Source: Chloroflexota bacterium
GTDB taxonomy: Bacteria > Chloroflexota > Anaerolineae > Anaerolineales > Villigracilaceae
Assembly (NCBI GenBank): GCA_016234555.1
Contig: JACRBJ010000006.1
Span: 99,828-163,827 of the forward strand
Length of the DNA stretch: 64,000 bases
Direction of reading: 5' to 3'
The stretch's first letter is position 1; every line of letters starts with the position of its first letter. Position numbers and translations under genes: made by a program. Shown piece after piece: positions 23,974-33,729 of this stretch. The notes under the pieces are model-generated. The model worked only from the letters and a program-made list of their open reading frames with translations. It was not told the origin of the DNA and did no database searches.

Positions 23974-25389
23974 CTATTTTGCTGCAGGCGGAATGTCATA
24001 ACTGTGGCTGAAACGATTCTGCGGGTCAAATTTGGCTTTTAATTGTTGCAGGCGAATGTAAGCCTCCGGCGAAAACCCTTGTTGGGTGCGCTCACGTGTC
24101 TCTTCACCAGCCAGGAAATTCATGAACACACCGCCATGCAGGTGCGGCGTCAGTGCCCGCCTGAGTTGTACAATGTGATGGCGAACAGCCTCGTGGGCTT
24201 CCGGCGTGGGCGCTCCGCCGACCACTTGAAGGATATGGTCCGCATCGCGATTTCCATACGCCGTTGCTGCCGGATCAACCTTGGAGATTACGCCGCCTGC
24301 ATGCCGAATCTCGGCAGATCCAAGTAGTGGCGGACCACTATGCGGCACAATGTAACGGATCAGGATGTCGGCAATTTCGTCGTTGAGGCTATTCAGCCAT
24401 GCGCCGCTTCCATGACCAGCGACCGGATCCACCGGATCGTTGCTGATGGTTGCCACCTGCGAGAAAGGCATGGCCTTCATATCATCCTTGAGCGGCGCCA
24501 GCCATGCACGCCAGTAGTTCAAAATTTCCTCACCTTGTTCAACTGGGCCGCAATAACAGGCACGTATCATCACAAAGGATTGCCCGCGCAGGAATTCCGG
24601 CACCTGCGGAAATGGGGGATAATTCTTCAGCAGAACGGACGAAGTCAATTCGTCGGGAGCATTGGCAACCCAACGGCGGTATTTCGCGAATACCTCCTTT
24701 GCCTTGTGAACCGGATAATATAGATTGCCGCCATACACGGTAGAAACAGGGTAAAGTCGAATCTCCATACCTGTGACCACACCAAAACTTCCGCCGCCTC
24801 CGCACAGCCCCCAAAATAAGTCTGCGTTTTCAGCAGTACTGGCGCGCAAGAGTCTTCCATCCGCAGTCACAAGCTCAAATTGATTCACGCTGTCAACGGC
24901 GAGACCATATTTACGCGCCAGCCAACCCATGCCGCCGCCGAGGGTGTATCCAACTGCTCCCACGTGTGGCGCAGAACCAAGCAAGGGCGCAAGGCCAACA
25001 GATTGAGCCTCCTCCAGTACACGGCCCCATTTCACGCCAGCGCTGACCCATGCAGTTTGTGCATCGGGATTCACGTGGATGTCTGTCATCTGTGACGTAA
25101 CGATGAGCAGACTGTTATTTGCTTCGCGGATAACGCCGTGCCCGGTGGCTTTAACGGCCACTTCCAAACCTTGCTCCTGTGCAAAACGGACCGCTTCGAC
25201 AATGTCTGCTGCGTTTTGAGCAACGACGATAAGTGCGGGGCGCTGGTTGACGGTTAAATTCCACGCCTGCCGCGCCGTATCATAGCCATCGTCCTTCGGT
25301 GTGATGACTTGACCACCTACGCGAGTGCGTAATTTATCGAGCTCCTGTAAATCATAATTTTGGTTGATTGGTGAAGATGTAATTGTCAT
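23974..25389 (-). CDS. berberine-bridge-type FAD-linked oxidoreductase
   Basis: A 471-residue flavoprotein of the FAD_binding_4/BBE family. The N-terminal PCMH-type domain shows ATGHGVIREANNSLLIV, where the His is the usual covalent FAD site, and GGGMGWLARKYGLAVDSV. The C-terminal BBE segment with FSHSYDIPP is present. No Cys is seen at the second flavinylation position, so FAD may be attached by His only. Such enzymes oxidise sugars, alcohols or alkaloid-like compounds. No signal peptide is visible, so it is probably cytoplasmic. It is transcribed away from the HTH-ATPase regulator 169 nt off, which probably controls it. Confidence 0.88.
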   Translation of the reverse strand: MTITSSPINQNYDLQELDKLRTRVGGQVITPKDDGYDTARQAWNLTVNQRPALIVVAQNAADIVEAVRFAQEQGLEVAVKATGHGVIREANNSLLIVTSQMTDIHVNPDAQTAWVSAGVKWGRVLEEAQSVGLAPLLGSAPHVGAVGYTLGGGMGWLARKYGLAVDSVNQFELVTADGRLLRASTAENADLFWGLCGGGGSFGVVTGMEIRLYPVSTVYGGNLYYPVHKAKEVFAKYRRWVANAPDELTSSVLLKNYPPFPQVPEFLRGQSFVMIRACYCGPVEQGEEILNYWRAWLAPLKDDMKAMPFSQVATISNDPVDPVAGHGSGAWLNSLNDEIADILIRYIVPHSGPPLLGSAEIRHAGGVISKVDPAATAYGNRDADHILQVVGGAPTPEAHEAVRHHIVQLRRALTPHLHGGVFMNFLAGEETRERTQQGFSPEAYIRLQQLKAKFDPQNRFSHSYDIPPAAK

Positions 25390-25558
25390 ATATGCCTCCA
25401 GGCAAGAACAATAAAACGATGAACCGTATCATTTATTAGTTCCTGTATTAAACGACATGGAGCACTTTAATTGGTATCTTTAGGCTATACAAAAATCAAT
25501 ACAAAAGCGGTACAATTTACCCATAATTCGTAAGACAACCACTAGAGAAAGTAAAAAA

Positions 25559-28162
25559 ATGGATATGACGCCTGCATCATTTGGGAATTGGGCCAAGCGC
25601 CGACGGCGGATGCTAGATCTCACTCAGAAGGAATTAGCCCAGCGGGCTGGGTGTTCTGTTGCCGCCCTGCAAAAGATCGAACGCGATGAACGTCGCCCAT
25701 CACGGCAGTTGGCCGAACGGTTGGCAGATTTTCTGGAAGTCCCGCCCGATCAGCGGGCTTTGTTGCTAAAGGTTGCCCGTCGTGAGCGAATGATTGAAGC
25801 GCTCCCCTCCATACCTCGGCCTGCCCTGCCATCCATAAAAGAATCACCCCCGACGCACTCCAACTCCGAGCTTCCAATCCCGCCAACTCCGCTGGTGGGT
25901 CGTGAATCAGAGTTGGCTGAAATTGCGCGCCTGCTTCATGACCCTCAATGTCGTTTGCTCACACTAAGCGGATCGGGAGGAATTGGCAAGACTCGACTTG
26001 CCCTTGAGACCGCCCGCCGATTACAGAAGACGATGCCTCACGGTGCATACTTCGTCTCTTTGGCGGGTGTCAACGCACCGGGGTTCATCGTCCCGACCAT
26101 TGCTGATGCACTAGGTCTTGGGATGTCGGGATCGATCGTTCAGACGGCGCAACTCTTGAACTACCTGCACGATAAACAGACTCTCATCGTGCTCGATAAC
26201 TTTGAGCATTTGCTTGATGGCACCGAACTATTGAGCGAAATCCTGCAACGCGCACCGGGGGTCAAGTTGCTGGTCACGTCCCGCGAACTATTGCATTTGC
26301 AGGCAGAGTGGACGTTGGAAGTGCATGGACTCTCCGTGCCGCAAAGCGTCCAGACTGATGAATTGGAAACCAGCAGTTCAGCGATGATGTTCCTCCAGCG
26401 CGCAGGTCAGGCGCGGGTGGGTTTTACCTTGACACATGCCGAGCAGACCGCCATTCTGCGGATTTGTCAACTGGTTCAGGGACTGCCGCTGGCGATTGAA
26501 TTGGCTGCTGCCTGGGTGCGGACGCTCTCGTGCCAGGAAATCGCTTATGAAATTGAACATGGACTGGGTTTTCTTGCGGCGACAGCGCGTGACGTGCCGG
26601 AGCGGCATCGCTCAATCATTACTGTGTTCGACCAATCCTGGAAATTGCTCACGTCAGAAGAGCAACGCGTATTGCGACAGTTATCGATATTTCGAGGAAG
26701 CTTCATGCGCAGAGCGGCGAAACGAGTGGCGGGAGCGAGTCTCCCAGTGCTTTTCGCCCTGGTGGATAAGTCGCTGCTGCAGCATAGTGACGCACATGCT
26801 GGACGTTTTGAATTGCACGAATTAATTCGTCAATATGCAGCAGCCCGCCTTGAAGAGAACATTCCGGAAAAACAGGCGACCCGCGAACGACACAGTCACT
26901 ACTATCTGACCCTGCTTGAAGAGCAGGAGCCAGCATTGCGAAGCAAGCGCCAAAAAGAGACACTCACGAAACTTACCGCTGATATCGATAACCTGCGTAT
27001 GGCTTGGGACTTTGCAATTTCTGTTGAGGCAGTCGACTTGTTGCGCCGCGCCAGCGGACCCCTATATTATTTTTATGAATTACTCCAGTATTTTCAAGAG
27101 GCTGAAGCCGCCTACAAGCGTGCCGCTGACATGATACGGACAAAGCTTGCAAATTGTGGTGAACAAAAAGACCCCGAATTGGCAGGTGCTCTTGGCGAAA
27201 TGCTGAATTATCAAGCCTTTTTCAATCTCCGTCCCGGAAATAACCGGGAAGCACTGGAGCTGTTTCGAACCAGCATGGAGTTGTTAAATCTGCTTCATGA
27301 AACTCATGCCCTGACTTTCGCATATGTCCACTCCGGGGTTGTGTATTGGGCAATGGGAGATTTCGACGAGGCTTCCCGTGCGTTAGGCAAAGGTCTGTCC
27401 ACGAGCAATATGTTTACATATCCCTGGCTCAAAGCCTTTGCTGTTGGCTTTTTGGGTGCGGTGATGCACGATATGGGGAAATATGCCGAGGCGTATCGTT
27501 TATTAAGCGAGGCAATGACGATTTGCCGCGACATAGAAGATCCTTATTTCATCCTGCTTATCGGCAGTTATTTCACCCGCTCCGCGCAAGCCGAGGGATA
27601 TATCGATGAGGCACACAAGGTGTTACGTGAGGGATTGAAGATTGCGCGGGAGAACGGCAATCGCTGGAGTATCGGGTTGGCTTTGGAACGCCTGGGTGTG
27701 TTCATGCAAACGGCTGGTAATAATAACGAAGAAGCACGGCGATTGCTTGAGGAAAGCCTTGAACTTTTACGCGAAGTCGGTGACCGATGGAGTTTATCGT
27801 GGGTACTCACTGCCATAAGTCAACTTGCGCTTGCAAATCATGAAGAAGAGAAAGCGGAGCAATATGCAATGGAAGCAATCAAGGTCTCGACCGAGGCGGG
27901 TAATCATCCAAGCGTGCTCAATGCGCTGGTAACCCTGTCCACGATTCGTGCGCAACAGAAATTAAATGTTTCGGCACTGGAGATGGCGTTGTATGTCCTG
28001 CAACATCCGTCGAGTACACAGGATGCAAAGGATCGTGCCGCGTGTCTGCGTCTTGAACTCGAGGCAAAGCTAACGCCGCATGAGGTTGAAATTACCCAGG
28101 CACGAATACAATCCAATCCCAACATGGTCACATCGGCTTTTGCTTTCAACGCATTGAATTGA
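25559..28162 (+). CDS. XRE-family HTH / NB-ARC-like ATPase / TPR regulator
   Basis: An 867-residue signal-transducing regulator. Order: XRE helix-turn-helix about 8-65 (LDLTQKELAQRAGCSVAALQKIERDERRP); a linker; STAND-type ATPase about 105-400 with Walker A SGSGGIGKTRLALETA and Walker B LIVLDNFEHL; then a winged-helix region and at least six TPR-like helical repeats to the end. In this class, ligand or protein binding by the repeats allows ATP-driven oligomerisation and DNA binding. The start at 25559 is near a weak AAGTAAAA site. It is divergent from the BBE oxidase, its likely target. Confidence 0.88.
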   Translation: MDMTPASFGNWAKRRRRMLDLTQKELAQRAGCSVAALQKIERDERRPSRQLAERLADFLEVPPDQRALLLKVARRERMIEALPSIPRPALPSIKESPPTHSNSELPIPPTPLVGRESELAEIARLLHDPQCRLLTLSGSGGIGKTRLALETARRLQKTMPHGAYFVSLAGVNAPGFIVPTIADALGLGMSGSIVQTAQLLNYLHDKQTLIVLDNFEHLLDGTELLSEILQRAPGVKLLVTSRELLHLQAEWTLEVHGLSVPQSVQTDELETSSSAMMFLQRAGQARVGFTLTHAEQTAILRICQLVQGLPLAIELAAAWVRTLSCQEIAYEIEHGLGFLAATARDVPERHRSIITVFDQSWKLLTSEEQRVLRQLSIFRGSFMRRAAKRVAGASLPVLFALVDKSLLQHSDAHAGRFELHELIRQYAAARLEENIPEKQATRERHSHYYLTLLEEQEPALRSKRQKETLTKLTADIDNLRMAWDFAISVEAVDLLRRASGPLYYFYELLQYFQEAEAAYKRAADMIRTKLANCGEQKDPELAGALGEMLNYQAFFNLRPGNNREALELFRTSMELLNLLHETHALTFAYVHSGVVYWAMGDFDEASRALGKGLSTSNMFTYPWLKAFAVGFLGAVMHDMGKYAEAYRLLSEAMTICRDIEDPYFILLIGSYFTRSAQAEGYIDEAHKVLREGLKIARENGNRWSIGLALERLGVFMQTAGNNNEEARRLLEESLELLREVGDRWSLSWVLTAISQLALANHEEEKAEQYAMEAIKVSTEAGNHPSVLNALVTLSTIRAQQKLNVSALEMALYVLQHPSSTQDAKDRAACLRLELEAKLTPHEVEITQARIQSNPNMVTSAFAFNALN

Positions 28163-28265
28163 TTGTTGTTCAAATAGCCAGAAGCTAAAAAGGACTTGTT
28201 CTCTTGCCCAGACGTTGAGTGGTGGCATATTTCAACTGAGACTTTCCGCAGTCTTCATTCAGGCA

Positions 28266-28635
28266 TTATGGAACCTGGGACAGCGCCTGTTTTTCGGCCT
28301 GTCCCAGTATTTCTTCCACAACAGATTCAATCGTGTTGTCTTCTGCAAAAGTTCGCGCGGATTTAATTTCCTGCCCGAACTTTTGTCTTCAGTATGGTGA
28401 CGGGGTAATTGATATTGGTCAGGATCAATTTGAGAGCATAATAATTATTCTCGCGCTTTACATGCAGGCTTGCAACGCCAATAATGGCTTCCATGATTGT
28501 TCCATGGGTTTCCAGCGAGAACCGCGTGGCGCGCTTCATGGTTTTGTGCGATTGGAACAAACTGCGCGCGAATTTCGTATACGACTGTCCCTGCGGGCTT
28601 CGATGAGTTTGTGATAAATATGGCAGACCCATCAC
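28266..28635 (-). pseudogene. possible decayed gene of unknown family
   Basis: The 549-base gap 28163-28711 has no intact gene, but the minus strand keeps protein-like stretches in different frames. One frame gives MEAIIGVASLHVKRENN with following hydrophobic residues, closing at a stop near 28388. Another gives SARTFAEDNTIESVVEEI, ending at the TAA at 28266. The shift between them suggests a frameshifted remnant. I cannot name the family. A hairpin with arms TGGGACAG and CTGTCCCA (28276-28306) lies at its end and may serve as terminator for the regulator upstream. Confidence 0.3.
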
Positions 28636-28711
28636 GGACTACATACTGGAGATTTTGGGTTCACTGCCAAAATAATTCGAATAAAAATTTCAAAAACCTG
28701 AAAGGCGAAAA

Positions 28712-29899
28712 ATGAAAAGGCAAAAAATGTTAATCACACTTTTAGTTGCAATACTCCTCTTAAGCCTCGGTCTGTATGCTTTCGCACCCCATGCGCCCGT
28801 CACCCCGAAACAGGTTACGAATGTGGCGGAGTTGGAAATCTATCTAAATCAATTGGTTGCTTCGGGCAATCCGCCTGGATTATCGGCGGTAGTGGTCAAG
28901 GATGGTGAAGTCATTTACAACAATGCTTTTGGCTTTGCCGATAAACTACGCAATATTAAAGCCACGACCGATACTGTTTATCACTGGTGGTCGATGACCA
29001 AGATTCCCACCGCGATTGCCATCATGCAATTGCAGGAGCAGGGCAAATTGGGTCTCGACGATGAGGTTACAAAACATTTGCCGTGGTTCGAGGTGAACTA
29101 TCCGTCAAGCGCAAGTCCTGGCATCACCATTCGCAATTTGCTTCAACATACTTCGGGATTGCCCGATACCGTCCCTGCGATAATCGGCTGGGTACATTAC
29201 GACGATGTGACGCGGGATCAAACCGACGTTCTGAAAAAACATTTGCCCGAATTTAACACTTTGAAGTTCGAGCCAGGTACAAAGGCTGTCTACAGCAATT
29301 TGAATTACATGGTGTTGGGCGCGATTATCGAAGCTGTTTCAGGTCAAACGTACGAGTCCTATATCACCGAAAATATTTTGCAGCCTCTAGACATGTCGCA
29401 GACGAGTTTCGTTTATACGCCTGAGATGGCTGAAAACGAAGCCATTGGCACGCTGCCCGTTGTCCATTTTTATACGCCGCTTCTGCCAACCTTGTTGGAC
29501 ACCAATGCGATTATCCGCGAGCGGAATGGAAAAATACTTTGGCTGAATCGGGTTTATATCGATGCGACTCCATCCACGGGTTTGATCGGACCCGCGACTG
29601 ATGTGGCTAAGCTGCTGATTGCATACCTTAATTGCGGCACACTGAACGGTGAGTTGATCCTGCTTCCTGAATCAGTTTCCACGCTGACAGATACCACCCC
29701 GATAGATGGTCATGGACTCGGCTGGTCTGTGGGTGAATCAAATGGCGAGCGCTATCTTGAACACATGGACGGTGGACCTGGTTTTGCCACAACCATGCGC
29801 ATTTATCCCGACAGCGGAATTGGTATCGCCATCCTCGCAAATGGGACAGACCTGGATCGCGCTGGTCTTGCTGACCTACTGAGAAACATAAATTATTAA
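28712..29899 (+). CDS. beta-lactamase-family serine hydrolase
   Basis: A 395-residue secreted or membrane-anchored protein. Signal peptide or anchor residues 1-25 (MLITLLVAILLLSLGLYAFA). The class C beta-lactamase/esterase fold shows the SxxK motif in WSMTKIPTAIAIMQL (Ser about 95) and the YxN motif in AVYSNLNYMVLGA. The third motif is represented by HMDGGPGFATTM. Such enzymes are often esterases or D-amino-acid peptidases rather than true lactamases. RBS AAAGGCG. It heads a run of three plus-strand genes, 16 nt before the CPBP gene. Confidence 0.88.
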   Translation: MKRQKMLITLLVAILLLSLGLYAFAPHAPVTPKQVTNVAELEIYLNQLVASGNPPGLSAVVVKDGEVIYNNAFGFADKLRNIKATTDTVYHWWSMTKIPTAIAIMQLQEQGKLGLDDEVTKHLPWFEVNYPSSASPGITIRNLLQHTSGLPDTVPAIIGWVHYDDVTRDQTDVLKKHLPEFNTLKFEPGTKAVYSNLNYMVLGAIIEAVSGQTYESYITENILQPLDMSQTSFVYTPEMAENEAIGTLPVVHFYTPLLPTLLDTNAIIRERNGKILWLNRVYIDATPSTGLIGPATDVAKLLIAYLNCGTLNGELILLPESVSTLTDTTPIDGHGLGWSVGESNGERYLEHMDGGPGFATTMRIYPDSGIGIAILANGTDLDRAGLADLLRNINY

Positions 29900-29915
29900 T
29901 CAAAGGAAAACCATC

Positions 29916-30764
29916 ATGTCAAACATTACTGGTACTCTTTCGACCGAGAAGGGCGTTTCAGCCTTTATCAAACGCAATCCGCTGATCTCGATGTACGTCA
30001 TCATGTTCACCCTGGCGTGGTCCGTCATGATTCCACAGTCGCTTTATTCACAGGGAGTCCTGTCCGAGCCGATTCCTGAACTTTTCGAAATCCTGACAGG
30101 CTGGTCGCCAATCATTACCTCAATTCTGGTCACTGCTGTGGTCGCTGGGCGCGTGGGAGTTCGTGAACTATTGCAACGATTTCTAATCTGGAGAGTTGGC
30201 TTTCGATGGTACTTTGTTGGCGTGTTCCTGTTGGCGTTCATCATCCTTGGCGGGATTGGTCTTCATGTGGCTTTTGGCGGCGCAATGCCTGTCATCCCAG
30301 CCGCAGGTGAGCCTCTTTGGCAAACTGCACTGCTCTTTCTTCTATTTGTTCTGGTCGGATCTTTGTTCAACACGGAAGAGGTTGCATGGCGCGGCTTTGC
30401 CCTGCCGCGACTGCAAGATCGTTATGGCGCGCTGGCTGCTGCGCTCCTCATCACGATCCCTGAGGTGATACTCCACCTGCCGTTGTTCTGGATCAAAGAT
30501 TCTTTTATTCGGAGCGTTGGCGTGGACTGGTTTTCAGCATTCTCCATTGCGGCAGTGTTTATCTACGTCTATGTCTTCAATAAGACCAAAGGTAGCCTCA
30601 TTATCGTAACCCTCCTGCATGCTTCGCAAAATGCCTGGTCAAACCTGCTCTCGGATAACAGCGCGCGCCCGTTTCAATTCACCGTCGCCTTGATCTGGGT
30701 GATTGCGCTTGTGTTGATCGTGGTCACACGAGGTCGGCTGGGTCACCAAACATCTGAGAAATAA
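29916..30764 (+). CDS. CPBP-family intramembrane glutamic protease
   Basis: A 282-residue protein with about eight hydrophobic helices. The CPBP (CAAX protease and bacteriocin-processing) motifs are present: NTEEVAWRGFALPRLQDRYG, carrying the EExxxR catalytic pair, and the later HASQNAWSN with the conserved His/Asn. Such proteins process prenylated or hydrophobic peptides, or confer bacteriocin immunity; the bacterial substrate here is unknown. RBS AAAGGAAAA. It follows the serine hydrolase by 16 nt, suggesting a shared transcript. Confidence 0.88.
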   Translation: MSNITGTLSTEKGVSAFIKRNPLISMYVIMFTLAWSVMIPQSLYSQGVLSEPIPELFEILTGWSPIITSILVTAVVAGRVGVRELLQRFLIWRVGFRWYFVGVFLLAFIILGGIGLHVAFGGAMPVIPAAGEPLWQTALLFLLFVLVGSLFNTEEVAWRGFALPRLQDRYGALAAALLITIPEVILHLPLFWIKDSFIRSVGVDWFSAFSIAAVFIYVYVFNKTKGSLIIVTLLHASQNAWSNLLSDNSARPFQFTVALIWVIALVLIVVTRGRLGHQTSEK

Positions 30765-30784
30765 TTACAGGCAAGGAAAACCTC

Positions 30785-31528
30785 ATGAGCCAAAAGGAGA
30801 TTAAGATCATGCAGCCCAATTATCCCATTCAGGAAAGCTTTATTCGCATCCGCAACTGGAAACCCATATCGCCGCTTCCGTTCAATTGGAAGATGAAGCC
30901 ACTTACCAGCGCAAAGACAAACATCAGTGTGTTGGCAAATAAGCAATTTGAATTGACCATTTCCCACGACATCATCAAAGGTGTGACGCCGCAGATGTTG
31001 CATTGGTGGTTCTGCCGCATTGATGACACAATGGAATATGCTGGACAAAGTTATCGGCGTTATCTTGTCTGGCATCCGCTTGACCATATTTACTATCAGG
31101 ATTTATCGCACTCATCAGATGGCACTGGCAGCGCAGGCACACGCCGCCATATCGTTGAGGCATTTGGCGCGAATACACGTTACTTGACCAACATTATTGA
31201 TCGCGTTTCCCAACTGGATGATAAAGGGATATTACTAACCACCGAACAAGCAGGAATTTCAGTTGGGGTTGGTAGTATGCTGGCTCCTGTGCCTTTACAT
31301 TTTTCTTCACTGGAACATCAATTTATTCCCGTCTCGAATGGCACACGTTACGAGTCGCGGCTGTTGATCGGCGTGGATTCGACAATCGGAAAATTCTTCG
31401 TAAACCCAGTGATTCGTCCGTTGTTCATCGGATACGAAATGGCGCAAGCCTGGTTGAAACATAACGTGGAGGAAGTAGGGAATTTTGAATTCTTCCTGCC
31501 TGAGTTGTATAAGAAGTTCAATGAGTAA
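30785..31528 (+). CDS. DAPG hydrolase (PhlG)-like protein
   Basis: A 247-residue soluble protein. It resembles the DAPG-hydrolase/phloretin-hydrolase family, zinc enzymes that cleave C-C bonds in acylphloroglucinol-type compounds. Suggestive segments are LHWWFCRIDDTMEY, RRYLVWHPLDHIYYQD (with His and Asp metal-ligand candidates), and the C-terminal IGYEMAQAWLKHNVEEVGN. The start at 30785 has AAGGAAAA; a second start at 30809 is also possible. It is 20 nt after the CPBP gene. Substrate unknown; I am confident of the family but not of the reaction. Confidence 0.65.
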   Translation: MSQKEIKIMQPNYPIQESFIRIRNWKPISPLPFNWKMKPLTSAKTNISVLANKQFELTISHDIIKGVTPQMLHWWFCRIDDTMEYAGQSYRRYLVWHPLDHIYYQDLSHSSDGTGSAGTRRHIVEAFGANTRYLTNIIDRVSQLDDKGILLTTEQAGISVGVGSMLAPVPLHFSSLEHQFIPVSNGTRYESRLLIGVDSTIGKFFVNPVIRPLFIGYEMAQAWLKHNVEEVGNFEFFLPELYKKFNE

Positions 31529-31613
31529 GAAAACTTTGGCAGAATCAATGTAGCATATTGACCCATTTCCCGGCAATTTTCCTGATCGCCGGCTTCAGAT
31601 AAATCCTTGTGAT

Positions 31614-31722
31614 TTACCCAGCCATGATTTTTGGACGATATTGCAGTGCCTCCGCCAAATGCGGCGACTGAATCTCTTCACTCCCCGCCAGGTCCGCAAT
31701 GGTTCGAGTCAGTTTCAAAAAA
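31614..31722 (-). pseudogene. comM: comM (yifB) 3'-end remnant, left copy
   Basis: Only the last 35 or so codons of a ComM/YifB Mg-chelatase-like AAA protein remain: LKLTRTIADLAGSEEIQ, then SPHLAEALQYRPK and a TAA stop at 31614. This block is the conserved C-terminus of that family. Nothing upstream of it belongs to comM; the gnd gene ends only 26 nt away on the same strand. A second, diverged comM tail occurs at 56126-56272, on the other side of the pectin locus. Confidence 0.75.
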
Positions 31723-31747
31723 GGACTTGTATTCTTTTCCTGCAAGC

Positions 31748-33214
31748 CTAGCCCTGCTTCCAAACCGTCGAGGTGACATCACCGCCATGCCCCGTCCAGT
31801 TGGTGTGGAAGTATTCGCCACGGGGTTTGTCTGTCCGTTGGTACGTGTGGGCGCCAAAGTAGTCCCGTTGGGCTTGCAGGAGATTAGCGGGCAGGGATGC
31901 GTTGCGATAGCCGTCAAAAAAGGCAAGCGCGCTGGACATGGTTGGGACGGGAATGCCCTGTCGGACCGCTTCCACCACAACACGCCGCCAAGCGGACTGC
32001 GCCGATAGTACCTGTTCTTTGAAATACGGATCGAGCAGAAGGTTGGGAAGTTCGGGGTTGGTATCGAAGGCTTCTTTGATCTTGCCCAGAAACGCAGAGC
32101 GGATGATACAGCCGCCGCGCCACATTAGGGCAATGCCGCCGTAGTTTAGATTCCAGTTGTACTCCTTTGCAGCCGCGCGGAAGAGCATGTAGCCTTGAGT
32201 GTAGGACATGAGCTTGGATGCGTAGAGAGCTTCCTGCAAGTCGTTGAGGAAGGCTTGCTTGTCGCTGATGATGGTGGGCTTGGAACCTGTGAGGACTTTG
32301 GAGGCGGCTACGCGTTCGTCTTTTAGCGCAGACAAGGCACGCGCAAACACGGCTTCAACCACCAAGGTAAGCGGGATGCCCATATCGAGGGCGGAGATGC
32401 CAGTCCATTTGCCAGTGCCTTTTTGTTCAGCGGCATCCAAAATTTTATTGACGATTGGCTGACCGTCATCGTCTTTGTAACCCAGAATGTCGCGTGTGAT
32501 CTCGATCAGGTAGGAATCCAGTTTGCCTTTGTTCCATTCGGTGAAGACGGGTTGCATTTCGTCGGGGGTCATGCCCAAGCCATCACGCATCAGGTGATAG
32601 GCTTCGCTGATGAGTTGCATGTCACCGTATTCAATGCCATTATGTACCATCTTGACGTAGTGTCCAGCGCCGTCTTCGCCCACCCAGTCACAGCAGGGAT
32701 CTTCGCCGCCGTCTGGGCGCGTCACCTTGGCGGCAATGGATTGAAAAATGGGTTTGACGTGCTCCCAAGCCGCAGACGAACCACCTGGCATAATGGACGG
32801 TCCAAAACGGGCGCCTTCCTCGCCGCCAGAGACGCCTGTGCCGATAAAGAGCAGTCCTTTGGATTCAAGATATGAAGTGCGGCGGATGCTGTCGTTGTAA
32901 TTGGAGTTGCCGCCGTCAATGATGATGTCTCCCGCTTCAAGCAACGGAATCAAAGCTTCAATGAAATCGTCCACCGCCTTGCCTGCCTGCACCATCAACA
33001 TCACACGCCGAGGCGTTTTGAGCGAGTGTACGAGTTCTTCGAGCGAATGTGTGCCGATAACTTGCGTTCCTTTGGCGCCGTTTTCGAGAAACTTATCCAC
33101 CTTGGAGGTGGTGCGATTGAAAACAGCTACTGTAAAGCCGTGATCATTCATGTTCAAGACCAGATTCTGACCCATGACAGCCAGTCCGATCAAACCAATA
33201 TCTGCTTTACTCAT
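31748..33214 (-). CDS. gnd: 6-phosphogluconate dehydrogenase, decarboxylating
   Basis: A 488-residue enzyme of the long (homodimeric) type. It oxidises 6-phosphogluconate to ribulose 5-phosphate plus CO2 with NADP+. Seen: nucleotide site [21 protein letters not shown], substrate loop [12 protein letters not shown], catalytic region [21 protein letters not shown] and [15 protein letters not shown], and the C-terminal tail block. Length is normal. It is the last gene of the pectin locus, 14 nt after gluconokinase, which makes its substrate. This implies that gluconate is an intermediate of this locus. Confidence 0.97.
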   Translation of the reverse strand: MSKADIGLIGLAVMGQNLVLNMNDHGFTVAVFNRTTSKVDKFLENGAKGTQVIGTHSLEELVHSLKTPRRVMLMVQAGKAVDDFIEALIPLLEAGDIIIDGGNSNYNDSIRRTSYLESKGLLFIGTGVSGGEEGARFGPSIMPGGSSAAWEHVKPIFQSIAAKVTRPDGGEDPCCDWVGEDGAGHYVKMVHNGIEYGDMQLISEAYHLMRDGLGMTPDEMQPVFTEWNKGKLDSYLIEITRDILGYKDDDGQPIVNKILDAAEQKGTGKWTGISALDMGIPLTLVVEAVFARALSALKDERVAASKVLTGSKPTIISDKQAFLNDLQEALYASKLMSYTQGYMLFRAAAKEYNWNLNYGGIALMWRGGCIIRSAFLGKIKEAFDTNPELPNLLLDPYFKEQVLSAQSAWRRVVVEAVRQGIPVPTMSSALAFFDGYRNASLPANLLQAQRDYFGAHTYQRTDKPRGEYFHTNWTGHGGDVTSTVWKQG

Positions 33215-33228
33215 GTGTTTGTTCCTCT

Positions 33229-33729
33229 TTACCCTTTATTTTTTGCGTAGTCTAAAATCTCTTGCACAATCTCATCAACCGACAATGATACATCAACTGT
33301 AATTGCATTGGCTGGTGCTTCAAGCGTTTCGAACTGACTCTTGAGCATGTGCGGTTTCATGAAATGGTCAGTCCGTGTTTTCATGCGCGACCAGATTAAA
33401 TCATAACTACCCTTCAAATGGACGATTTGTACAGCATCATCGTTACCTGTCAATTGTTGGCGATAGCGTTCCTTCAACGCGGAACAAGCCAGCACGCCTG
33501 GCGAATCTGCTTTCAGCGAAGACGAAATTAGCTTGTGAAGGGCTGCCAGCCACGGGACGCGGTCCGAATCATCTAGCGGAATCCCGCTTGCCATTTTGAT
33601 AACGTTCTCTGGCGGATGAAAATCATCGGCGTCGTAAAAGTCCCATCCAAGAGATTGAGCAAGCGCCATTCCAACGCTCGACTTGCCACAGCCAGAGACA
33701 CCCATCACGATAAAGAAACGAGTCTTCAT
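33229..33729 (-). CDS. gntK: gluconokinase
   Basis: A 166-residue kinase of the GntK/thermoresistant gluconokinase family, phosphorylating D-gluconate to 6-phosphogluconate with ATP. The P-loop [16 protein letters not shown] is near the N-terminus, followed by [21 protein letters not shown] and [12 protein letters not shown], all family hallmarks. The start at 33729 is chosen for GAGGAGG and for the ATGA overlap with the transporter gene upstream. Coupled with gnd downstream. Confidence 0.95.
   Translation of the reverse strand: MKTRFFIVMGVSGCGKSSVGMALAQSLGWDFYDADDFHPPENVIKMASGIPLDDSDRVPWLAALHKLISSSLKADSPGVLACSALKERYRQQLTGNDDAVQIVHLKGSYDLIWSRMKTRTDHFMKPHMLKSQFETLEAPANAITVDVSLSVDEIVQEILDYAKNKG

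Noticed and set aside
25400..25560. A riboswitch or other structured RNA in the divergent gap between the BBE oxidase and the regulator.
   Set aside because: No conserved riboswitch core or strong nested pairing could be made out by eye.
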